Shown piece by piece: positions 57,979 through 64,000 of a stretch of 64,000 bases of DNA. Each line of letters begins with the position of its first letter. Position 1 is the stretch's first letter. The notes under the pieces are model-generated. The model was not told where the DNA came from, made no database searches, and worked only from the letters and a program-made list of their open reading frames with translations. The stretch is from Amycolatopsis vastitatis (GTDB lineage: Bacteria > Actinomycetota > Actinomycetes > Mycobacteriales > Pseudonocardiaceae). The position numbers were made by a program, and so were the translations under genes. The stretch covers positions 248,001-312,000 of the forward strand of contig NZ_NMUL01000005.1 of assembly GCF_002234595.1 (NCBI RefSeq). The letters run 5' to 3'.

Positions 57979-60159
57979 CTAGCGGGAGCCCCCGACCATG
58001 TACTGCGGGTCCGGTTGCGGGAGGTCCGCGGGCGGCTGGCCGTCCAGGATGTTCTTCATCGCGCCGAAGAACGTGCGGGCCGGTGCGTGACCACCGAAGA
58101 TGTTGCCGTCGCGGCCGCCGCCGCAGAGGCTGACCTTGCCGGCCCCGCCGTCGCAGATACCGCCCCGGCCGCCGCCGAACTTGAAGGTCATCGCCGCGCC
58201 CGCCAGTTGCGGCGTGCCGCCGAAGAAGGCCGCCGAGACGTTGGACTGCGTCGTACCGGTCTTGCCGATGACCGGCCGGTTCCAGCCGACCCCGCTGGCC
58301 GCCTTGAACGAGGTGCCGCCCGGCTGGTCGTCCTTCGACATGCCGACGGCCAGGGTGTTCGCCAGGCCCTCGGGCACGGCCTGTTCGCACGGCGCTTCCT
58401 TGACCGGCACCGGCTTGCCGTTCCGGTCGGTCACCGCGCTGATCGGCGTCGGCGGGCACCAGACGCCACCGGACAGGATGGTCGCGCCGACGTTGCCGAG
58501 TTCAAGGCCACTCAGCGGGCTGAAGCCGAGCGTGAACGCGCCGTAGCCCGGGTTGTTTCCGTTGGGCCCGTAGACCTGCGCCTGGCTGAGCCGCTTCTTC
58601 TCGTCCGGGGACTTGGGGTCGACCGTGCCACCGCCGATCGTGCTCGCCATCGTGTCGCGCATGCCGAGGCGCCGGGCGATGTCGATGGCCGGTGCCGTGC
58701 TGCCGAGCTGGTCCTCCAGCTGGACGAACGTGGTGTTCGGCGACGTCGCGAGCGCGGTCTGGATCGTCGCGCCCTGGGCGACCCGGCTGTAGTCACCGGC
58801 GTTGCCCACGCAGTACCAGCGCGAGCGCAGCGGCGGCCCGGTCTGCGGGCAGTTGTCGCCACCACCGGTGAACACGTGCGATGTGTAGGACTCCGGCACG
58901 TCGACCGGCGTGTCGATCCCGATCATGCCCTTTTCCATCGCCGCGGCGGTGGTGAAGACCTTGTACGACGATCCGGCGCCGCCGGAGTTGTAGACGCCGG
59001 CGGGCAGGGTGTACGTCGTCTGGCCGGCGTCCGGATTCTGGCCGTAGTCGCGGTTCGCCGCCAGCGCGACCACTTCGTGCCGGTTCTTGCCCGGCTTGAT
59101 CAGCGACAACGTGTTCGCGATGTACGGCTGGGTCTTGTCGACCTGCGCCTCCGCCGAGACCTTCGCCTCGTGGTTGGCGCGCTGGTCCAGCGTGGTCTTG
59201 ATCGTGTAGCCGCCGGTGTAGAGCTGGTCCTTCGTGAACCCGGCCTTGATCAGGTAGTCCTCGACGTACTGGCAGAAGAACCCGTCCTCGGCGCCCGCGC
59301 CGATGCAGTTGGCCGCACCCTTCTTCGGGCCGTCCGGCACGACGCCCAGCGGCTCGCCCTTGAAGCGGTCGGCGTCGGCCTTGGCCAGCTTCTTGTTCTC
59401 CACCATCCGGTCGAGGACCAGGTTGCGGCGCGCGGTGGCCTTGTCCGCGTGCTTCCACGGGTCGTTGTTGATCGGGTTGTTCACCAGGCCCGCCAGCAGG
59501 GCGGCCTGCGGCACGGTGAGCTTCTCCGGGGTCGTGTCGAAGTACGCGCGCGCGGCCGCGCCGATCCCGAAGATCTGGCGGGAGAACTCGACGATGTTGA
59601 GGTAGTTGGCCAGGATCTGCTGCTTGGTCAGCTTCGTCTCGAGGTTGATCGCGATCCGCGCTTCCTTCAGCTTGCGGGAGATCGACTGCTCCTGGGCCTT
59701 CTTCTGGCCGATCGGGTCGTTCCGGTAGACGACGTTGATCAGGTAGTTCTTGGTGAGCTGCTGGGTCAGCGTCGACGCGCCCTGCGTGTCGGCGCCGGTG
59801 CTGTTGCTGACGGCCGCGCGCAGCGTGCCCTGCCAGTCGACGCCGTGGTGCTCGTAGAACCGCTTGTCCTCGACCGAGACCAGGGCCCATTTCATGGCCT
59901 CGTTGATCTGGTTCTCGTTGATCGGCAGCCGGAACTGGTCGTACAGCGTTGCGATCGGCTGGCCCGTGTTGTCGGTGACCGTCGTGACCAGCGGGGGAGG
60001 GATGTCGGCGAGGTCGGACGACGTCTTCTCCACCGTCTCGCTGGCCTGGTTGGACATGACACCGGCGGCCCCCACGACCGGGAAGAGCATGCCGGCGACG
60101 AGCACCCCCGCGAGCAGGCAGAGGCCGATGAGCTTGAACAAACCATCCGCTTTTCGCAC
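57979..60159 (-). CDS. ponA2: Class A penicillin-binding protein (PonA2-like)
   Basis: The 726-residue bifunctional enzyme polymerises and cross-links peptidoglycan. An N-terminal membrane anchor (residues 8-34) is followed by the glycosyltransferase domain with VEDKRFYEHHGVDWQG (Glu97), GASTLTQQLTKN and the transpeptidase motifs S397-x-x-K400 (SSYK), S473-P-N475 and K633-T-G-T636. The C-terminal PASTA domain found in mycobacterial PonA2 is missing; the protein ends with a Gly-rich tail. It is divergent from whiB, as in mycobacteria. Confidence 0.93.
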   Translation of the reverse strand: MRKADGLFKLIGLCLLAGVLVAGMLFPVVGAAGVMSNQASETVEKTSSDLADIPPPLVTTVTDNTGQPIATLYDQFRLPINENQINEAMKWALVSVEDKRFYEHHGVDWQGTLRAAVSNSTGADTQGASTLTQQLTKNYLINVVYRNDPIGQKKAQEQSISRKLKEARIAINLETKLTKQQILANYLNIVEFSRQIFGIGAAARAYFDTTPEKLTVPQAALLAGLVNNPINNDPWKHADKATARRNLVLDRMVENKKLAKADADRFKGEPLGVVPDGPKKGAANCIGAGAEDGFFCQYVEDYLIKAGFTKDQLYTGGYTIKTTLDQRANHEAKVSAEAQVDKTQPYIANTLSLIKPGKNRHEVVALAANRDYGQNPDAGQTTYTLPAGVYNSGGAGSSYKVFTTAAAMEKGMIGIDTPVDVPESYTSHVFTGGGDNCPQTGPPLRSRWYCVGNAGDYSRVAQGATIQTALATSPNTTFVQLEDQLGSTAPAIDIARRLGMRDTMASTIGGGTVDPKSPDEKKRLSQAQVYGPNGNNPGYGAFTLGFSPLSGLELGNVGATILSGGVWCPPTPISAVTDRNGKPVPVKEAPCEQAVPEGLANTLAVGMSKDDQPGGTSFKAASGVGWNRPVIGKTGTTQSNVSAAFFGGTPQLAGAAMTFKFGGGRGGICDGGAGKVSLCGGGRDGNIFGGHAPARTFFGAMKNILDGQPPADLPQPDPQYMVGGSR

Positions 60160-60505
60160 GAGGGCCAGGCTACCCGGAGTGAGTCGGGCGCCGGTGACGC
60201 CGTGTCCCCGAAGGGGGTGGGATCAGTGACAAAACCGACCCCCTTTGGTGACAACTGGTAACGGAAGGCATTCTGGGTCTTGGCGGGGGGAACCGAAGGC
60301 CCCTACAGTCCGTCAACGTCTCACGAAGAAAAGCCGACGGATGGATCAACGCGGGTGGGAGTCCGCTTGGGCCGAACGGCGGCACCGGCACCGGGGAGGT
60401 GCCCGGGTAACCGACGTGAGCTGAGGGAGACACGCTCGCGGGGGCAGGGAGCGCAGTGCCTTTCCCCCGCTGGTGCGTCGATCACCAGGGTAGGGAGCTG
60501 GGGGT
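60160..60505. promoter_or_regulatory. 346-base divergent promoter region between PBP and whiB genes
   Basis: No gene is seen. Near the PBP side an imperfect dyad spans about 60207-60248, with AAGGGGGT (60211-60218) facing ACCCCCTTT (60238-60246), and repeats GTGACAAAAC and GTGACAACTGG lie close by. Close to whiB, GGAGCTGGGGGT is a ribosome site. Both genes are envelope/redox stress-related in relatives. Confidence 0.5.
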
Positions 60506-60802
60506 ATGGAAACCAACCAGTCGAGCTGGCGAATCAACGCGTCCTGCCGGGACGCCGATCCGGACGGCCTGTTCGTCCGGGGTGCGGAGCAGAACCGGGC
60601 GAAAGCCGTCTGCATGGGCTGCCCGGTCCGCACGGAATGCCTCGCCGAAGCACTCGACGGCCGGATCAACTTCGGCGTGTGGGGAGGCATGACCGAACGG
60701 GAGCGGCGCGCGCTGCTGCGCCGCCGTCCCGACGTGGAGAGCTGGGCCGTCCTGCTCGAAGCGGCCAAGCGCAACGCGACGGAGCGGGTCAAGGTCAGCT
60801 GA
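60506..60802 (+). CDS. whiB4: WhiB-family iron-sulfur regulator (WhiB4-like)
   Basis: The 98-residue protein has the four cluster-binding Cys: C14, C36, C39 and C45 (CMGCPVRTEC), then GVWGGMTERERRAL, the family turn, and a basic C-terminal AT-hook-like segment (RRRP). WhiB proteins bind a [4Fe-4S] cluster and respond to oxygen, NO or redox state. The WhiB4 assignment rests on the conserved neighbourhood (ponA2 and the two ArsA-like genes). Confidence 0.9.
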   Translation: METNQSSWRINASCRDADPDGLFVRGAEQNRAKAVCMGCPVRTECLAEALDGRINFGVWGGMTERERRALLRRRPDVESWAVLLEAAKRNATERVKVS

Positions 60803-60819
60803 GCGGCCGCCCGTGACCG

Positions 60820-60865
60820 GTCGTGAGTGAGAAACAGTGTTCTAACCCTGTTTCTCACTCACGAC
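60820..60865. terminator. 18-bp perfect hairpin between whiB and the ATPase genes
   Basis: Arms 60820-60837 and 60848-60865 pair perfectly around a 10-base loop. The arm core is GAGTGAGAAACAG, different from the GAATGACTCATT family but similar in form and place between convergent genes. Confidence 0.75.
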
Positions 60866-60886
60866 GGGTGTGTCGTGGCGTGGTGG

Positions 60887-61996
60887 TCAGCCGGCGAGCT
60901 TCACGCCGATGTCCCGCAGGCCGTCGAGGTCGTGGACGTCACCGGCCAGCGCCGGCACCTTCGCCAGCGCCACCTCCGGGTGCGCCCGGGTGAACCGCGC
61001 GAGCAGCCGTTCCTCGCGGGCCGCGAGGGCGACGCGGTCCGCGTGCAGCCGCAGCACGGCCTCGGCCAGTGGCGCGTTCTGCAGGGACTCGGCCGCGGCC
61101 AGCGCCTCGGTCCCCGATAGCGGGGCGAGCACCGGGTGCGTCCGGTTCGCGATCAGCCCGGCCAGCGGCATCGACTCCGAAGACAGCCGCTCGACGAAGT
61201 AGGACGCCTCGCGCAGGGCGTCCGGCTCCGGGGCGGCCACGACCAGGAACGACGTCCCGGACGAGCGCAGCAGCTCCGCCGTCTTGCGGGCGCGCTCGCG
61301 GAAGCCGCCGAACATGCTGTCGAAAGCCTGCATGAACGCCGACGCGTCGGTCAGCAGCTGGCCGCCGATGATCGTCGACACCGCCTTGGCGAACATCGAG
61401 AACCCCGCGTTGACGACCTTGCGCAGGCCCCAGCCGCCCGCCTTGGCCGGACCCGTCAGCAGCCGGATCATCCGTCCGTCCAAAGCGGACGAAAGCCGTG
61501 TCGGCGCGTCCAGGAAGTCCAGCGCGGACCGGCTCGGCGGGGTGTCGACGACGATCAGGTCCCAGTCGCCGGTGGCCGCGAGCTGGCCCAGCTTCTCCAT
61601 CGCCATGTACTCCTGCGTGCCGGAGAACGACGTGGAAATGGTCTGGTAGAAGGGGTTCTGCAGCAGCTGCTCGGCGCGTTCCGGGCCGGCGTGCACGCGC
61701 ACCATGTCGTCGAAGGTGCGGCGCATGTCGAGCATCATCGCCCACAGCTCGCCCTTGGGCTCGAACCCCTCGACCTGCACCTGCTTCGGGTGGTTGCCGA
61801 GTTCGCGCAGCCCGAGCGCCTGGGCGAGGCGGCGCGCGGGGTCGATCGTCAGCACCACGGTCTGGCGGCCGCGCTCGGCCGCCCGCAGCGCCAGGGCCGC
61901 GGCAGTGGTGGTCTTGCCGACGCCGCCGGAGCCGCAGCAGACGATCACGCGGCTCTCCGGGTCGTCGAGCAGCGCGTCGATGTCGATGGTGGTCAC
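60887..61996 (-). CDS. ArsA/Get3-like ATPase (second of pair)
   Basis: The 369-residue ATPase has the P-loop GSGGVGKT at 22-29, then [15 protein letters not shown], the switch-like [18 protein letters not shown] and a C-terminal helical region. It lacks the metal-binding Cys triad of arsenite pumps. Homologous pairs in Mycobacterium tuberculosis (Rv3679/Rv3680) form a Get3-like heteromer. GTG 61996 overlaps the stop of the first ATPase (GTGA). Role probably in anion or membrane-protein handling. Confidence 0.88.
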   Translation of the reverse strand: MTTIDIDALLDDPESRVIVCCGSGGVGKTTTAAALALRAAERGRQTVVLTIDPARRLAQALGLRELGNHPKQVQVEGFEPKGELWAMMLDMRRTFDDMVRVHAGPERAEQLLQNPFYQTISTSFSGTQEYMAMEKLGQLAATGDWDLIVVDTPPSRSALDFLDAPTRLSSALDGRMIRLLTGPAKAGGWGLRKVVNAGFSMFAKAVSTIIGGQLLTDASAFMQAFDSMFGGFRERARKTAELLRSSGTSFLVVAAPEPDALREASYFVERLSSESMPLAGLIANRTHPVLAPLSGTEALAAAESLQNAPLAEAVLRLHADRVALAAREERLLARFTRAHPEVALAKVPALAGDVHDLDGLRDIGVKLAG

Positions 61997-63000
61997 AACC
62001 GCACCCCCTGGTCGGTCAGGGCTTCGGCCAGGTCGTACAGGGCGGCGACGTCGACGCCGTCGGTCAGGTCCGGCAGCTCCAGGGTGGGCAGGTCGGCCTC
62101 GGCGAGCTGCTCGCGCGCCCGCTGCTCGGCGGCGACCCGCACGGCGTGTTCGACGGTTTCGTCGACCAGCGCTTCCAGCGTCGCCTGCGGCAGCTTGAGC
62201 CCGGCCGACGCGAGCCCGTCGCGGACGCGGGAGGCGTCGACGCGGCCGTCCGCGGCGGCGGTCACCGAGCGGGCGGGCAGCCGCGGCGGTCTGACCCGGT
62301 TCACCAGCACCGCGCCCGGGCGCAGGTCGGCGCCGTCCAGCTCGGCCACGGCCTCCACGGTCTCCCGGACCGGCATTTCCTCCAGCAGCGTGGCCAGGTG
62401 GATCGCGGTCTCGCCGGAGTGCAGCAGGCGGACGACGCCGTCGGCCTGGCCGCGGATCGGGCCCGTCTTCGCGAGGTCCGTCAGTGCCTTCGTGACGTCG
62501 AGGAACTTGACGACCCGGCCGGTCGGCGGCGAGTCGACGACGACGGCGTCGTAGGTGTGCCGCCCGTCGGACTCGGTGCGGCCGACGCACTCCTTGATCT
62601 TCCCGGTGAGCAGGACGTCGCGGAGGCCCGGCGCGAGCGTGGTCGCGAACTCGATGGCGCCCATCCGCCGCAGCGTCCGGCCGGCGAAGCCGAGGTTGTA
62701 GAACATCTCGAAGTACTCGAGCAGCGCGGCTTCGACGTCGATGTGCAGCGCGCGCAGCTCGCCCCCGCCGGGGACGGCGGCGATGCGCTGCTCGGCGTAG
62801 GGCAGCGGCTCGGTGTCGAAGAGCTGGGCGATGCCCTGGCGGCCCTCGACCTCGATGAGCAGCACGCGACGGCCTTCGCGGGCGAGCGCGAGCCCGAGCG
62901 CCGCGGCGAGCGTCGTCTTGCCGGTCCCGCCCTTGCCGGTGACGAAGTGCAGCCGGGCACGGGCAAGCTCGTCGGTCCAGCCGGCATGGGGAATGGTCAC
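61993..63000 (-). CDS. ArsA/Get3-like ATPase (first of pair)
   Basis: The 335-residue ATPase starts with GTG and shows [11 protein letters not shown] (P-loop GKGGTGKT at 22-29), [31 protein letters not shown] and a helical C-terminal part. It is upstream of, and coupled to, the second ATPase; the two should form a heterodimer. Compared with its partner it has a more canonical P-loop (Lys-Gly-Gly-x-Gly-Lys). Confidence 0.9.
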   Translation of the reverse strand: MTIPHAGWTDELARARLHFVTGKGGTGKTTLAAALGLALAREGRRVLLIEVEGRQGIAQLFDTEPLPYAEQRIAAVPGGGELRALHIDVEAALLEYFEMFYNLGFAGRTLRRMGAIEFATTLAPGLRDVLLTGKIKECVGRTESDGRHTYDAVVVDSPPTGRVVKFLDVTKALTDLAKTGPIRGQADGVVRLLHSGETAIHLATLLEEMPVRETVEAVAELDGADLRPGAVLVNRVRPPRLPARSVTAAADGRVDASRVRDGLASAGLKLPQATLEALVDETVEHAVRVAAEQRAREQLAEADLPTLELPDLTDGVDVAALYDLAEALTDQGVRL

Positions 63001-63021
63001 TTCTTCACCCTAAATCAGTGC

Positions 63022-63279
63022 TCAGCTGGCCAGCAGCATGACGCTGACCGCAGCCGCGACCGCCGCGACGAGCACCCAGCTCACGACGCCGGGCAGCACG
63101 GTGAGAGTGAGCACGCCCACCACGGCCAGCAGCGTGAAGGTGATCACCCCGCCGAGCGCGACCTGGCCGGAGCTCTGCGTCCGGTCGCGCACCTTCGCCA
63201 TCACGACCAGCATCAACGGCAGCCCGGCCGCCGCGAGCAGTGCGGCCGCGATCACGCGCCACGTTTCCACCCCGCTCAC
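63022..63279 (-). CDS. Small membrane protein, function unknown
   Basis: The 85-residue protein has three hydrophobic helices (about 8-25, 38-55, 60-80) with a basic loop (KVRDRTQSSG). It lies 21 bases before the ATPase pair and is probably cotranscribed. GTG 63279 is chosen; GTG 63306 would add nine residues. Family not recognised. Confidence 0.6.
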   Translation of the reverse strand: MSGVETWRVIAAALLAAAGLPLMLVVMAKVRDRTQSSGQVALGGVITFTLLAVVGVLTLTVLPGVVSWVLVAAVAAAVSVMLLAS

Positions 63280-63380
63280 GCTAGCGGCCGCTGTGAAGTC
63301 GGACACAGCCCGGCGCGTCGCGGGCCCTTTTCCGGCGGCCCTCCCCGGGGGTCTTGCCCGCTTGGCTACGCTCCCGTTTC

Positions 63381-63542
63381 ATGAGCGCCACCAAGTGGGA
63401 GTACGCGACCGTCCCTCTGCTGATCCACGCCACGAAGCAGATCCTCGACCAGTGGGGCGAGGACGGCTGGGAGCTGGTCACCGTGCTGCCGAACCCGAGC
63501 GGCGAGCAGCACGTCGCCTACCTCAAGCGTCCGAAGGGCTGA
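63381..63542 (+). CDS. DUF4177 small protein
   Basis: The 53-residue protein reads KWEYATVPLLIHATKQILDQ, then WGEDGWELVTVLPNPSGEQ and a basic end, the typical DUF4177 pattern (W-E-Y at the start and G-W-E-L). Function unknown. RidA follows after 5 bases, an arrangement also seen in mycobacteria. Confidence 0.85.
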   Translation: MSATKWEYATVPLLIHATKQILDQWGEDGWELVTVLPNPSGEQHVAYLKRPKG

Positions 63543-63547
63543 CCCGC

Positions 63548-64000
63548 GTGAGCTGGAGCGAACGGCTGAAGGAGCTCGGCATCGAGCTGCCCGGCGTGGC
63601 GGCCCCGCTGGCCGCCTACGTGCCCGCCGTCCAGAGCGGTCACCACGTCTACACCTCCGGCCAGCTGCCCTTCGTCGACGGCGTGCTCGCCGCGACCGGC
63701 AAGGTCGGCGCGGAGATCAGCCCCGAAGAGGCGAAGGGGCACGCCCGCACGTCGGTGCTCAACGCGCTCGCGGCCGTGCACGCGCTGGTGGGCATTGACA
63801 ACGTCGTGCGGATCGTCAAGGTTGTCGGCTTCGTGGCTTCCGCGGAGGGCTTCACCGGCCAGCCGGCGGTCGTCAACGGCGCGTCCGAACTGCTCGGCGA
63901 GGTCTTCGGCGACGCGGGCATCCACGCCCGCTCGGCCGTCGGCGTCGCGGAGCTGCCCATCGGCTCGCCGGTGGAGGTCGAACTGATCGTGGAGGTGCAG
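63548..64000 (+). CDS. RidA-family protein (3' end outside window)
   Basis: The visible 151 codons run to the window edge without a stop. The GTG start gives VSWSERLKELGIELPGVAAP, then VYTSGQLPFVDGVLAATGKV, SVLNALAAVHALVGIDNVVR and GVAELPIGSPVEVELIVEVQ, the long RidA type (Rv3678c-like). RidA deaminates reactive enamines/imines. It is nearly complete, as the family is about 155 residues. Confidence 0.9.
   Translation, partial: MSWSERLKELGIELPGVAAPLAAYVPAVQSGHHVYTSGQLPFVDGVLAATGKVGAEISPEEAKGHARTSVLNALAAVHALVGIDNVVRIVKVVGFVASAEGFTGQPAVVNGASELLGEVFGDAGIHARSAVGVAELPIGSPVEVELIVEVQ

Overview
The window is very G+C-rich DNA, with G or C in almost every third codon position, frequent GTG starts and stop/start overlaps of the ATGA or GTGA type. 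It carries a WhiB regulator, an aspartokinase with an internal beta-subunit start, a DUF2304/PpgS-like glycosyltransferase pair and mycothiol-era actinobacterial families. It is a chromosomal segment of an actinomycete of the order Pseudonocardiales. Amycolatopsis is my best guess from overall style, but this was not tested. No rRNA, phage, insertion sequence or CRISPR array is visible; there is one tRNA.

Layout. 1-8152: the recR 3' end, a secreted glucosaminidase, then a cell-envelope glycan cluster (UDP-GlcNAc 2-epimerase, GT2, flippase, DUF6541 membrane protein, PpgS-like GT2, DUF2304 protein, small P-loop kinase). 8482-14268: a complete peptide/nickel-type ABC importer in five genes. 14334-16403: a SnoaL-like gene divergent from a DGPF protein and an ECF42-type sigma factor. 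16962-23468: DedA proteins, an EamA exporter with a LysR regulator, a TetR/peroxiredoxin pair with visible operators, an SDR with a palindromic operator and a WYL regulator. 23465-28961: leuA, nitroreductase, ask-asd. 29012-33653: a TPR-like protein with an M48 protease, RtcB RNA ligase and a lipoprotein. 33734-37154: two divergent MFS exporters and a TetR, with tandem operators between the exporters. 37551-43255: a secreted Pro-rich protein, esterase, FMN reductase, OsmC, Dps, glutamate decarboxylase and a DinB-like protein.

43221-53369 is the most unusual part. Two divergent, fully overlapping operons face away from a 259-base promoter region. The left one holds a polyprenyl-phosphate-sugar-type GT2, an ATP-grasp ligase, a flippase-like protein, a NodU-type carbamoyltransferase and a membrane protein. 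The right one holds an unrecognised protein and three tandem paralogous GNAT/FemAB-like transferases. Together they look like a pathway that builds, decorates (carbamoyl, aminoacyl or acyl) and exports a lipid-linked surface molecule. I cannot name the product.

53386-64000: tautomerase, S9 peptidase, methyltransferase, tRNA-Pro(CGG), then a block matching the Mycobacterium tuberculosis Rv3676-Rv3683 neighbourhood in order and orientation (metallophosphoesterase, ponA2-like PBP, whiB4-like, two ArsA/Get3-like ATPases, RidA). A decayed kinase gene lies inside this block.

Non-coding structure is rich. A roughly 115-bp element occurs three times; it has a conserved block, a constant 41-42 bp spacer and an inverted pair of TTGTCCACA (DnaA-box-like) sites. 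A family of long perfect hairpins sits at gene ends. A GTCCANNGTGGAC palindrome recurs inside genes, often using rare codons.
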